DNA from: Symsagittifera roscoffensis
Taxonomy: Eukaryota; Xenacoelomorpha; Acoela; Convolutidae
Assembly (NCBI RefSeq): GCF_963678635.1
Contig: NC_087066.1
Location: 11,020,517 to 11,084,516 of the forward strand
Direction: 5' to 3'
Length of the DNA stretch: 64,000 nucleotides
The position numbers and the translations under genes are program-made. How positions within the stretch are numbered: the first letter of the stretch is position 1; each line of letters opens with the position of its first letter. This document shows positions 42,105 to 52,850 of this stretch, piece by piece. Below the pieces are notes generated by a model. It was not told the origin of the DNA, made no database searches, and was given only the letters and a program-made list of their open reading frames with translations.

Positions 42105-43571
42105 CTACTTAAACATGCCTTCGATATCTGCGGAAATTGCGTATTTGTGCTCTCGGAAGCGCATTAAAACGAATAAAAGGATCTGAAGCAGATCGGGGCC
42201 GACGAGAAGGGAGTTATTCAGTGAATTTCCGTGAAACCTAGAAGCACCGTTTAAAACGCGCCGAAATTTGCCGGGTTTGTTCGGATTAAAAACTGGGTGG
42301 TGCGGTACGTACCATTCTCGGTCTGAACGGTTTTTTGAGTCGTGATGGCTAACCGGGACTACGTAACCCTTCTCGACATCACTTCGGATATCTGATGCGT
42401 ATTGAGTTTTCAGGTTTAAATCTTTCTCTAGACGCTTTTCAAGAGACTTAAACTGGACCAACGAAGCGTAAAAGTTATCGGGAAGATGAATGTTGTCATC
42501 AGCCCAGAGCATTCCGACAACATAACGGCTGCCATCATGAATTGTGGTAGAGTCAAGAATTTTTTGTGCACGTTTATCAGCTGAGGAACGGGGATCAGCT
42601 TGTTTAAACGTGCCATACGACTCTAGCTCGTACCATTTCTTCACTTGGTCTTCAACATTGCAATTGAAAATGGTGGCTCGAACACCAATTGGTGATGGAA
42701 GTGGGCCATTGAGAACCCAGCCAATGGGCATACGGACAGCGACAGGGGTGTTTTGATTTCGTCCTTGGAAGTATTCGAGAGGCTTGATTGCATGAGAAAC
42801 ATCCTGCCCTAATATCATCTCAACGTCGGAATAGTTGTAGGCAATAGGTTTATTTGGCTGCAGATGTGGAAACCTGTCTTTGAGAATGGTAACGTCAATG
42901 GTTTCGGAACCAACGCTCAAACTGTCTTTAACTAAAGGCGTAACCCTAAACGAATATTCATGGTGGTCGAATTTGGCAAAAACTTTCACTTCGACTTGTT
43001 GCGTGGGAATGGATTCTGTCGAATTGAAGCAATTTACCAGAATATCTAGCTTTTGGCCAGTTAAATTTAAACGCTGTGCTAGGCCCGCCGAGACCCATGA
43101 GTGGGTACAACAGGAATCGCACATTACAAGAGCAGTGGTCACATCTGTGTGTGAACTTATTTCCAATTGAAGCACACGAAGGAGTCCCGTTAGTTTCTTG
43201 TAAGACGGCGAACCGTCTACGTTCGATGACGAAGTTTGCGGCTCATACCGGTTCGGCGGGACGGTACTGTTTGAATTCGAATGGCTTGCATTATTGCTAT
43301 TGTTTAACTCTTTGTTTGCAGACCTTACGCTGAAAACTTTCTCAGCACCATGCAACAAGACATTATGGGTGCTTTCACAACCAGGCTTAGTGCATTTGCG
43401 GGCTTTAGGGCATTTTCGGAACATGTGGTCAGGTTGAAAGCATGCAAAACACAACCTATTTTGTGCGGAGAATTGAGCTCGTTGAGTTGGGGTCTTTTCC
43501 TTAAACACAGAACACCTCCAGAGTGGGTGTTTACCCTTAAAATGGTTTTTCAACTTTTGAAGCAGCGGCAA
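42105..43571 (-). pseudogene. BEL/Pao zinc knuckle, aspartic protease and RT N-terminus
   Basis: 488 codons. The zinc knuckle is CFACFQPDHMFRKC (C-x2-C-x4-H-x4-C). The protease region (DUF1758-like) has LVMCDSCCTHSWVS in place of the usual D-S/T-G-S/A. RT begins with FNPNKPGKFRRVLNGASRFH and AISADIEGMF. The reading frame is entered from a shifted gag frame near 43570 and ends at the in-frame TAG at 42105. Confidence 0.9.
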
Positions 43572-43637
43572 AGACTTTTTTAGGTGGTTTATGGAAACAA
43601 GTCTTTGGAGTCTCCTCAGGTCGTGATTTATTCTGAC

Positions 43638-45585
43638 TCACACGCATAAGTTCTGTGCCACAGCCTTGTCGCGGAGCCAATCATTAAAGTTTAAAACGGT
43701 TGGTTGTCTCCAACATTTCTTTACAGAGTGGAGAGACCATGACTCTTTCATATTTGGAGGCAATTTTGAAATAACTTGATTGAAAACGGATGTACTCTTC
43801 AAGTCATACTCATATCCTAACGATTTTAAAACTGCGACAAGACTGGATATACAGGAAGCAAAACTGATAATGCTTTCTGAATTGTGCATTTTGAGAGGTG
43901 GAAAAATCGAAAGTTTTTCAAGATGAGCTGCCACAATTGTCTGTGGGTGTCCAAATTTCCTCTCTAGAGTTTTCAAAGCGTCTTTGTAGAATACTCCACT
44001 GTAAGCGAATTCGGCAATTGCATTCATCGCTTTGCCTGAAACGAGAGTTTTGAGATATGTCAGTTTGACATCATCACTTAAAACTTTTGCATCGATTGCA
44101 CTTTTTGACCTGACCAAATCATTCAGGCCACTGCAACGGATTTCCGTCGAAAGAAGACAATTTCCATTCAGGCAAGGGACCTTTCTGGCTCAGTGTCAAG
44201 ATTTCAGCTAGATCTTCATTTAGGATTGGTTTACTGCCCGAGAACGTAAATGGGCCATATTGTTTGTTCTCATTTGTATAAGGCGCCATCAGTGGTTTTG
44301 AATAGATTGCGGCGTCTAAAGCTTTAGAATCAACGACATAAAAAATTGTTCCTCCGCTAGAGAACGATTGAACATTCGATGGCTGTGTGACATAATATGA
44401 GTTAGGGGAGAAGGTGACTGTTGGAGGATTGAGAGGACCAACGTTAGTTGGTAAAAGCGGTTGGTACACAAAATTTGCGAAATTACTTGGAAAAAAGGTT
44501 TGTTGAGCAATGGGCATTGAGCTCGTCGGGATATTAGAATGATGAAAACTACTCTGCATCAAAGGGTTGTAGGTGTATAGGTTGGTCAAAGGTAGCTGTT
44601 CGTGTGGCTCATACGTACTGTTTACATTTGGATTTGGCAAGCTGACACTTGTATTTGATATATAAGGGACGTTAACACTCTTTGAGTTTATACACGTGGT
44701 TTCGAAATAATCAGCAAATGGATGTGAGTTTTTAATCATCGTCAGATTTCTACTGAAAGGCGGTTCAATACTTGAAAATGACAAGAACTCGGAAGCTTGT
44801 TCCAGATTGACACTTTGAACTGGCGCCAAGGGCTGAACTATCTCCTGAGTTGGGAATTGAGTGTTCACCCAATTTCTTGTCCTGTCTTCCTCCGTTTGGT
44901 TCTCCTGAACGGCCATTGCCAATTTCGATCTGCTACGACGAAGTTCACAAATTTCAGAGTCGTCTTCCAGATAATCAGGCTCTTCGATAGTTGCTTCAGC
45001 TAGCTTTTGACGGCTTTCCTCTAAAACCACATCAAGATCAAGTTGACCCTTCATCGACTGAATCTGGATCTCTTGCTTTTTCAAACGAAGCTTAGCCTCT
45101 ACTTGGCGTTCAACTTCCTCGCGTCTAATTTTTGCAAGGGCTGCCTCTCTTCGACGCTCACTCGAAGTCATTGATGCAATCTTAGAACGCTGTGAAAGGG
45201 GTTTCTTGGAACGGACGGATTTGCTTGGCGTTGGGGTTCGTGCAGTTGCTACCTGGTCCACTTGATGTTTAATTTGAAAGTAATTTTTAGCTAGACCTAA
45301 TACATCGTCATGTTTTGCAGTGGTAGATCCTAGGTAAAACTCATGTTGATTTATTGTCTAAGCAGCGTTGTTGCTGTGCATAGACAAAGATTTAAGCTCA
45401 TCATTTTTCTCTATAATTTTTTGTAAGCAAATGCTAGATTTTTCTATGTACGTTTCAATTTTAGCTGGTCTATCATTCGCACTTATATATTCCGTAATTT
45501 AGGCATGGTAATCGAAAAGATTTGTTTCGAACTCTTTCCTGGCAAGATAAATTTTGTTTAGCTTGTGGCCGAGATCAAGCTCCAT
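43638..45585 (-). pseudogene. BEL/Pao gag
   Basis: ATG at 45585 starts MELDLGHKLNKIYLARKEF. Stops TAA (45499-45501) and TAG (45358-45360) are in the same frame. 45261-44119 is open, with a Lys/Arg/Glu-rich coiled-coil part (RRREAALAKIRREEVERQVE) and ending FDGNPLQWPE. There TGA replaces a usually Trp position, followed by a 1-nt shift into 44117-43638 (SAIDAKVLSDDVKLTYLKTL; LERKFGHPQTIVAAHLEKL), the DUF1759-like part of Pao gag. Confidence 0.88.
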
Positions 45586-45790
45586 TTTGAAATATTTGTT
45601 TTTAAATTAGAGCAAAAAAATAGTGTCGGTTGACGGAATCAAACTAGAGTCAATTCAAGTAGCCGCGTCCTATACCGAACAAGAGGATCCTCTCAAGACC
45701 CCTACAATTCTCGTAGCCTACGGAACAGAAGGACAACAAACTACAAGTTTGAAAAAAAAAGATGAATTTAACTAATGAAAAAAAAACAAA

Positions 45791-46474
45791 TCAAGATTTA
45801 TAATGCCTAACAAATGTTAAATATTCTTCCACTGTTGTCATTTGTGAAATTTTTCGCTTTTCTGCTTTTCTTTTCTTTGAACTTAGTCGAAGACTTTTAA
45901 CTTTATTGATAAGTTCGGACAGATTGGGGAAATAACGTCGAAAGACTCTCAAAATTTTTATTTCTAAAAACGCTGGAGGATGAATTAATTTAAACTTACG
46001 AATTAGTTCTTTATTGCTAGCTTTTCTTTTTGATATTAAGTGTTTGGTCACATTAATTGTTAATATTCCTGTTTCAACCAAACTTCCATAAATATTGGGG
46101 GTATTTTGACGGTGTACGTAAATAATGGCTAATATTTTGTTTTTATACTCTTTTAAAATTTTAATCAGACTTTCTGGTGTAAGTGGGTTATCGTTGTTTG
46201 ATCTATGCTTGCTCAATGAATTTATTATAACATCGTGCCAAATTATAAAGTTTTTCTCTATCATACATTTTGGGGAATTGCTTAAAAGATATTGAACAGT
46301 CTTTTGCCGGTTATTTGCATTCAAACTAAAGCTTAAACCTGGAACTGCTTTAAAAGTGTCGTCGAGGCGTTTTTGTAGAGTTAATGGTAATGTATTTACG
46401 GAGTGATGGAGAGAACTCGCAGCAATGATGAACACCATTGAGAGTGATAAGCGATACGGTTGTTTTAATGGCAA
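45791..46474 (-). CDS. Accessory ORF upstream of gag in the BEL/Pao element, unknown function
   Basis: The frame is open for 227 codons from 46474; the first ATG is at 46438-46436, giving about 215 residues. It reads LPLTLQKRLDDTFKAVPGL, FIIWHDVIINSLSKHRSNND, ILAIIYVHRQNTPNIYGSLV and ends Lys/Arg-rich (LRLSSKKRKAEKRKISQM). No stop interrupts it, although gag and pol nearby are broken. I do not recognise the domain with certainty. Its position between LTR and gag is unusual for BEL/Pao. It could be a captured host gene or another transposon's ORF. Confidence 0.6.
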   Translation of the reverse strand: MPLKQPYRLSLSMVFIIAASSLHHSVNTLPLTLQKRLDDTFKAVPGLSFSLNANNRQKTVQYLLSNSPKCMIEKNFIIWHDVIINSLSKHRSNNDNPLTPESLIKILKEYKNKILAIIYVHRQNTPNIYGSLVETGILTINVTKHLISKRKASNKELIRKFKLIHPPAFLEIKILRVFRRYFPNLSELINKVKSLRLSSKKRKAEKRKISQMTTVEEYLTFVRHYKS

Positions 46475-47377
46475 TCAATTTAAGGAGTCTGTTGATGTAA
46501 AGTCGTCACATAGAAATGAAAAACAAGACAAAAAAATTATCACGATAAAAAGTTTAAGAACCCTTAGCTGAGGGTTTTGTAAGGTTTTGCTAAGGCTTCG
46601 ATTCAGTACTATTTAGATTAACGCGTACGGTTTATCGGTTAAACTCAACGACGTTACGGCGAAATGGTAGTAGTAACGGTCGCGGCGGTATGCGGCCAAA
46701 AACGGGGCGAGCCGAGCAAATTTTTAACGTTTATCCAACCACTGGAGGAAACCGAGGCAGGGATTCACTCAAAAAACTTGCTCGACACGATTGACGTTTT
46801 AAACGGTTGAACGGGCGAGACGAAAATGGTGTTTTCCAATTTTGCTCTAAATTCGGGCAAAAAACAAAATTTTTGTCAGTGAAAGTTTTGGGAAAAGTTG
46901 GAATAAACTTTTTTTTATTTTTGAGAAATTTTTTCTTTTTTTGAAAATTTTTATTTTTTTTTGCGAAAATTTTTTGGAAAAATTTCTGGATTTTTTTTTC
47001 ACAAAATTTTTTGGGTTCGAGATTATACTGGGGTAAAAGGGTACTGGGTAGGGTATGAACTAGGATTAGGTATCTAGTACGGTCTTAATCGGTTTGCAAT
47101 TAACAACATCGTATGTAATTTTACAGCAAAATATGAAATCTAGCAAATCCTAATAATGACAAAAAAAAACTATGAATCATAGCACCCATAGCTTCAGTTT
47201 ATAGCATAATTGAGTTGAGAAATGGACAAAACAAAAAACAGGATCGCTCTTACATGTTTTTTGTCGGGACGAAAAGTTCATCGGATTGTAGACCAAAATC
47301 CACAAAATTTCGGGTGTTGCCGAGAATTTTTTGGGTTTCGGTTTTTGGAGTTGTCGGCCCTCTGCGTCGTCGGCCAA
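46475..47377 (-). other. Non-coding leader part of the BEL/Pao element
   Basis: Low-complexity (46860-47020 is T/A-rich with TTTTTGAAAATTTTT repeats). Some GC-richer pieces at 46620-46810 have no open frame. The stretch 47177-47377 could be decayed continuation of the PDI-like segment, but I see no alignment to support that. Confidence 0.4.
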
Positions 47378-47785
47378 TCAAGCTGTTTCTTTTAAATTTT
47401 GGTCCAGAACATTTTCGGTTTTGTTAATTGTCCAAAAATATCCTTGGGTCCTTGGTTTTGGTATCCGTCGGCCGATTTGAACGTTGGCTAATTTATCCTT
47501 GACAAAACTCGAAATTTGGGCGGAATTGGCGGAAGCATCAGTTACAAAGCTTTCTTCCGATTTCGTGATCAACCTCTTTGGTCTGTAGAGTGTCACTGTC
47601 TCCGCAGTCGCGGATGCTGCTTTGATTACTTTTTCACTTGTTGTAAGTGCCAGCTTAAAGTTACCTCGCAATTTGTTTGAAGCAGAAGCAAAAGCTGAGC
47701 TGAGTGATGAGCCTTCCTTGAAAAAGCCGATGATATAAACTTCATCTGAAGCCTGTATTTTTATAAGATTCTCTACAGTCTTCAA
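47378..47785 (-). pseudogene. Protein disulfide isomerase (ERp57/PDIA3-like) b-domain fragment captured in the retrotransposon
   Basis: It encodes ENLIKIQASDEVYIIGFFKE then GSSLSSAFASASNKLRGNF, TLYRPKRLITKSEES and SAQISSFVKDKLANVQIG. These follow the order of the non-catalytic b domain of ERp57-type PDIs (VVGFF, a LR-N-F/Y helix, LFRP-x-L-x-N-K, KI--FI). No CxxC active site is included. It begins within about 30 nt of the 5' LTR, is intronless over about 110 residues, and stops at 47378 after a C-terminus unlike PDI (GYFWTINKTENVLDQNL). Catalysis is not expected. Confidence 0.7.
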
Positions 47786-47794
47786 TTCCTTAGC

Positions 47795-47825
47795 TGCTTC
47801 GATTTCCCGAGTCGCGGCAACAAAA
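47795..47825 (-). other. Possible primer-binding region of the BEL/Pao element
   Basis: Directly after the 5' LTR the minus strand reads TTTTGTTGCCGCGACTCGGG and then AAATCGAAGC. It ends in a TCGAA-type T-loop complement, as tRNA 3'-end complements do, but it does not start with TGG and I cannot assign a tRNA. Confidence 0.3.
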
Positions 47826-48284
47826 TATTCTGGCCTTTTTTATAATTTTTTGATAATTTATAAAAACAGGAAACAGAATCGGTTTAATTCAAAAGAATCA
47901 ATAAACGGCGAATTTTAGTAATTTTTTATTGCACGGAATTAGCAACAACCTTACACGTATCAAGATAAAAAGTGGGCTTGTTCATGCCCTGATTTGTGTG
48001 ATTTATGTATTTTTTCACAATGAGATCATACTTAGTTCACGCAGTTTAATTAACAGAAACTCAATTGCAAACCAATTTTGAACCGATTAAAATATTGGCA
48101 TTTTATGTTCTGCCAGGTTCGGCTCAAATAGGATTCTCAAATAAAACGACTTATGTGAGAATCGAACCCACGCCGAACTCCCCGGAACGCACTATGTATA
48201 CGCTGAGCTATATAGCTGGTATTGCCAAGCAACTATACTGGCCTTATACTATACTTTCAACTTTAATGCTATGTAGCATTAACA
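47826..48284 (-). repeat. BEL/Pao 5' LTR
   Basis: Same length and borders as 38860-39318 with about 13 substitutions and no indel. It contains the same terminal hairpin (TTAATGCTACATAGCATTAA) and the tRNA-like segment, where the A box is closer to consensus (TAGCTCAGCG). Confidence 0.92.
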
Positions 48285-48289
48285 ATTTT
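48285..48289. repeat. Target-site duplication ATTTT (right)
   Basis: Matches ATTTT at 38855-38859 on the other side of the element. Confidence 0.75.
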
Positions 48290-48589
48290 TCTTTTAGATT
48301 GTTCCAAAGTTCTTCAAGATTTGTCGAAATTTGCATCACGTGGAGCTAATATGCTGGATGGTCAAAAATGACCTAAATTCGATTATGCAGGGTTTAAGGC
48401 CACTAAAATGAGAAACTAAACATATTGATAGGAAAAACTGTGAACGGAAAAAGTGAGAAAAAAAAACCATTTTTAGATATATCAACATCTAACTTGCAAA
48501 CGCAACGTATAAATTTGCGAAATGAGAGTTTAAAATTACTGAAATTTGTCTCAATTGCACAATTCCGACTAATTTTAGAGAAAGAAAAC

Positions 48590-50560
48590 TGATTATAACG
48601 TATTATAATCAAAGATAATCAATTAAAAAGAATTTTAGTATTTAGAAAAAAGTCATAATGATTTTAATCAATATTAATCGATTATTTTTTGTTCTTTAAA
48701 GACAGACAAAAAAATCCAATACAATTGAACTTAAATGCTCTATGAACATATGCATTTCAGATAAAAGTTAATAAGTTTTGTGACATGGTTTTCACAGCGC
48801 TGGCGATATATATATCTATAACATGCACATATAAACAAACCTTTTTTGCAGTCAAAATGAACTATTGGGAAAAAAAAACTATTTTCATACTCAGCAAGGT
48901 CCGTTTATTTTTACCTCAAAACCCAGACTGAGGTGTTTTGTAGCTTTTTTTGCTAATCAAAGTCATTTTTTGCGTCTAGAGTTTTCTCTTGGTAAAACTA
49001 TTGCAGCCAAATCCGATCAAGTTGTGGTTGAGTTGAAGCTAGAGGTCAAGCCCGTCCTGCCACACTATCATTACCATGACAGGGGTTCGATTACACAACC
49101 TGTCTTGCCACTATGCTAAGTGCCTCTAAAGTCAGTTAAATCCTTGATTCAAGATGATCAAGTTCTAGGATATATATTGCTCTCCAGTCATCTATACTGT
49201 GTATTTTTCGGGTTGTGTCCAAAACTAAACTGCTGTTCATAATCGATTTGATGAAATTAAAATACGCCGTTACTATTACTATATGAACAGTCGGAATAGC
49301 AGGATTTTTTGCTCCTTATCTAAACAACAGTTGACAACAATTTTATCGCATTTAACAACGGAAAATGAAAACAAGTAACTCAAAAATTTCCCGCGGAAGG
49401 TGAAAAATTTCCCGCGGAAGCTGAAAAATAAATCTTCCGAATAAAATATGAATTTAAAGCAATCACAGACGAAAAATTGTAATGACGCCAATAATGATAA
49501 CGCCTTGTGCTAAAAAAAATCATACGACTACTTCGAGTTTATGCCTTTGATTTTTTTCTGAAACTTCATTTACTGAAGCATAATTGCAATCGTTATTTAT
49601 TTAACTATAACTTAAATGAATGCAATACCCGCATCCGAGTTTAGGGGCAAGTAATCGATTATAACGGATTGTTATTGTTGACGACTTTTAATGATTTTAA
49701 TTACCAAAACTAGGTCTTTAAAGGGTTCATAATCGATTATAATCATAACATTTTCCAATAAATTAAAACGTATTGTAACCGATTTTAATTGATATTAGTT
49801 CATACAAAAACTCTTTAAACCATTATAACTGATTATAATTGATTCTAATCTCTTATTTTGCCAGAACTCTGTCACGCAAAAAAGTATATTTTAATTATAT
49901 CTCGTGGGTCAATATTTTTTGTGAAAAACAAAATCTCTAAAAACAAGATGTCTTCTCACACTTTCGCTCATCTGAACGCAAAAATTTACCGCAAAACAAA
50001 GTTTCATAGAGATCCTTTCATTTTTGATGAAAATTTCCCGCGGAAGGTGAAAAATAAATCGTCCGAATAAATCATGAATTTAAAGCAATGTGCTGATATT
50101 TGGTTGAAAAAATTTTTAAAATTCATCATGAATTAACTTCAATGGAGAATGAAAAAATACAAAAATTTTAAAATTGAATCGATATAAAAAAGCTTTCAAA
50201 AAAATTTCACATTTTTCACATAAAGGAACGTCTACGAAAAGCTTTAATTATAAGCAATCAGATGTAAGGTCCAAATCAAATCACAAGGATTATAACCAAA
50301 ATAAAAATTTTAATAAGGATTATAATCAAGGGATTCTAACGGAATTTTTGTGTACAACAATGAATTAGAAATTGAGATTACAATAATCAACTATAATCAA
50401 TTATAGTTGATTATTATTGTATCAAGAAAATAGATAAACTAATAATAGAGTAAAATGTATTAGAATTGATTATCACTTGATTTCAAAAAGAGATAATTGA
50501 ATCATTTTTTTTCTCAAATTAAGTAAGACTGGTACCAAAATTGTAATATAATTGCTTATT
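48590..50560. repeat. Family C AT-rich repeats with two TTTCCCGCGGAAG fragments
   Basis: TTATAATCGATTAT-type blocks at 48590-48690, 49650-49860 and 50280-50560. A separate block, AAATTTCCCGCGGAAGGTGAAAAAT followed by CCGAATAAA-ATGAATTTAAAGCAAT, occurs at 49385-49470 and again at 50030-50090. No supported gene. Confidence 0.6.
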
Positions 50561-50580
50561 CCCGTACAGAAATAAAATAA

Positions 50581-50775
50581 AAATACAGATATGCCCAGGG
50601 TTAATCCATTTGTTGTGAGATTGCATATCTGTCCTGAACTGTATCAGACATGTACAGACCTGGAAGATACAAAAACTATAATGTTACAGAAAAAAAATAA
50701 AAATACAGATATGCCCAGGGTGAATCCATTTGTTGTGAGATTGCATATCTGTCCAGAACTGCATCAGACATGATC
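50581..50775. repeat. Two-copy tandem repeat, 120-bp period
   Basis: AAATACAGATATGCCCAGGG ... GCATATCTGTCC(T/A)GAACTG(T/C)ATCAGACATG starts at 50581 and again at 50701 with few differences. Each unit contains an inverted pair, CAGATATG/CATATCTG. Confidence 0.85.
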
Positions 50776-51517
50776 AGATCTGAAAAAATTTTTTTTTGAA
50801 ATTTTCGAATGAATTCTCATTTTTTGTCACGTGTCTTGTTTTTATCGTTGAAAATAGTTATTTTAACAAATAATACTAAAACTCGTTTAAAATTACGTCC
50901 TTGTTTTCAGTTTTTGAAAAGCAGGTATAGAAATAAATTCTACAGACGTAGAGCTTTAGAATAACGTGTTTGTAATAATTCTAGAACGAAAAGTCGGGTG
51001 GCTAAAAATAAAAACCTGCAAAAGAAAAAAAATTTTCAGATTTTTCTATTATTCCAAAATAGCTTCCCCGCGGTCTGTAGAAATTGAAAAAGTGTTTTTA
51101 CAAAGGATTCATTGTTTAGCAGGAGTATTATTTGTGCCACCTGAGTCGATCTCCCATCGTTTTAGTTTAATATTTAAGAAACTCGCTGATCAAAAGCTTG
51201 CAGTTGCGATAACCGGATGCATATGGGAAAAACTATTTCAGATTTGTACAATATGCTACTGAGCTTAACATACAAAGATGACTTGAGGACAATATCATTT
51301 CTTGTAATTTGTTTTGGCTCGCTGATAAAAACTATTTGTGCGAGCATTGATAGAAACTTTTGTTGAAAACTAAATTGTTTGCCGTTAAATACCTTTTCTG
51401 CTCATAATCAAACTTATATGTCAAATAGGGTGGTCACAAATAAAGGAGGGACCGTTTTATATAGGAGGACTGTTCTCTCATTCGAATTGTAATGGATATG
51501 TATATTATTGTTTGCAG
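50776..51517. other. Region before the CNH exons, no gene seen
   Basis: AT-rich. No upstream exons of a MAP4K4-type kinase (kinase domain or linker) are recognised here or anywhere else in the window. Confidence 0.45.
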
Positions 51518-51816
51518 AAGAAGGGAGGCATGCCTGGTTTGGACTTGCCGACATTCGTGTCTGGTTCAGCAAGTGGAGCTGGGCCAACTCTTCAAACAAC
51601 AACAGCAATGCCTTTTTCGGGCCCCTCCTGGCTCGGACAGCTAGTGGGTCTGTAGGGGTGGGGCAGCAGGGAGTGGGCATGGGTGGGGACATAGGTGTGA
51701 ACAATGTGAGTGTGACTGTTGGCAGTGCAGAGTCGAGCAAACAGCCAGACGCAGAGATCAGGCAGTTCCGCAAGAAGTACAGACAGGAAATACTCACAGC
51801 AGCTATACTTAAAATA
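51518..51816 (+). pseudogene. CNH exon 1: linker and domain start
   Basis: Acceptor ATTGTTTGCAG. The second half reads NVSVTVGSAESSKQPDAEIR then QFRKKYRQEILTAA, which matches the P-E-I-R-K-Y-K-K-R-F-x-S-E-I-L start of MAP4K4-type CNH domains. The first half looks natural in another frame (KKGGMPGLDLPTFVSGSASG), so a frame change near 51640 is likely. The 3' end is unclear: LKIW precedes a GTTTGT donor in the wrong phase. Confidence 0.65.
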
Positions 51817-52213
51817 TGGTTTGTACTTTTTTCGACGGATGATTTGATTCGGCATAGGGGTCAAAATTACAATTCACTATAAATCGAAAAATTATTTTAT
51901 CACACCTTATGAACTCATATTTCATATTTAACGCAATTTCTCGAAGCTCGAAGTTATTATATCTTAGCATCTTAAGCGGTTTTGGATACAATTTAGATAA
52001 GCTCGGTTGAATATCGAGCATATTAAAATTTGTCGAAGAGGGTCAATAACGAACGGTAGAGGTGTTGGAGGGGTTGACTTCATGCAAGAAAAGGACAACC
52101 GGCAGCCATAAATTGGGTGCTGCTGTACCTGCTCTAGTTCATAAGCACAGAAAAAAGTGAGCGTCTTTTTCACTAATGGTGTAAAACGTCTCTAGAACAT
52201 CAGTATTGTTTAG

Positions 52214-52277
52214 GTGTGAATCTGCTGATTGGAACTGAGACTGCTCTTCTTTATCGACAGGAGCGGCGAAGGCAAAG
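52214..52277 (+). pseudogene. CNH exon 2, with a 2-nt deficit
   Basis: It starts VNLLIGTET in one frame and ends DRSGEGK in another, where the family has GVNLLVGTE(S)GL...LDRSGxGK in one frame. 16 nt separate the GTE and DRSG parts where 18 are expected, so 2 nt appear to be lost near 52245. Donor AAAG|GTAATA is in phase with exon 3. Confidence 0.75.
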
Positions 52278-52501
52278 GTAATACACGAATAATTATCGCT
52301 TAATAGAGTATCTAAATAAAATCATTAGCAATTGAAATTGCTAGGATTTTTTTTTCGGTTCCGTTGCAATTGATTAGCCTTCATTAGTTTCATTTCTAGT
52401 TCATTACAAAATTATTTTAGGTGCATTTAATTGAAATCTTAATAAAAATGGACTTGAGTTCAGAAAAGCTCATAAAAATCATATCAATCTGGTCTTTACA
52501 G

Positions 52502-52644
52502 TGTCACAGCTGATCAAGCGGAGGAAATTCCAGTTGGTAGACACTCTGCCCAATCTGAATCTCATGATCAGCATCTCTGGAGCCAAGTGCAAAATCAGAG
52601 CATACTATTTGAATCTGTTCAACTACAAGATACTCGGCCAGGAT
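52502..52644 (+). pseudogene. CNH exon 3
   Basis: Acceptor CTTTACAG, donor GAT|GTAAGA. It encodes VSQLIKRRKFQLVDTLPNLN then LMISISGAKCKIRAYYLNLF and KILGQD, matching the family's INRRRFQ-MDVLEGLNVLVTISG...LRVYYL...KIL stretch. Intact by itself. Confidence 0.88.
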
Positions 52645-52654
52645 GTAAGATACA

Positions 52655-52850
52655 ACATTTTCTCGTGGGTGGATTTCTAGATCGACCAAATTTTTTTCCG
52701 AGGTTGCCTAAAACACTGTATAAATCTATTTTGTGAAATGGTTCTGCGCCACCGGTATTTTCCGTTTTTGGACCATTTTTGCAAAATTTTGGTACAAAAA
52801 TTGCTTTTTTTTGGCGTGCGCTCCCCCCTTAAGTTTAACATTTATTGGCG
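52655..52850 (+). repeat. Repeat family B fragment between CNH exons
   Basis: TTTCTCGTGGGTGGATTTCTAG, GATCGACCAAATTTTTTTCCGAGG and GGCGTGCGCTCCCCCCTTAAG follow the family's order. Confidence 0.5.

Larger units (their letters stand above)
38860..48284 (-). mobile_element. BEL/Pao LTR retrotransposon, full structure, coding region broken
   Basis: The two 459-bp LTRs (38860-39318 and 47826-48284) are in the same orientation and differ at about 13 positions. The 5-bp duplication ATTTT flanks them. Read on the minus strand the order is 5' LTR, captured PDI fragment, accessory ORF, gag, zinc knuckle/protease, reverse transcriptase, RNase H, integrase, DUF5641-like end, purine tract, 3' LTR. This order and the motifs identify the BEL/Pao group. 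Several stops and frameshifts make this copy inactive, although LTR similarity of about 97% suggests fairly recent insertion. Confidence 0.93.

Noticed and set aside
40863-43583. Several plus-strand ORFs of 70-153 codons
   Set aside because: They lie antisense to recognisable BEL/Pao pol domains.
45600-45735. Possible tRNA-like sequence on the minus strand upstream of gag (TTTGATTCCGTC followed by a T-run)
   Set aside because: There is a weak B-box match, but the acceptor, T and anticodon stems do not pair.
49045-49110. GGGGTTCGATTACAC B-box-like motif
   Set aside because: No convincing A box spacing or stems; not supported as a tRNA.
48590-50560. ATAATCGATTAT repeats considered as a CRISPR-like array or satellite
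   Set aside because: Spacing is irregular, units diverge, and the organism is eukaryotic; they are a dispersed AT-rich repeat.
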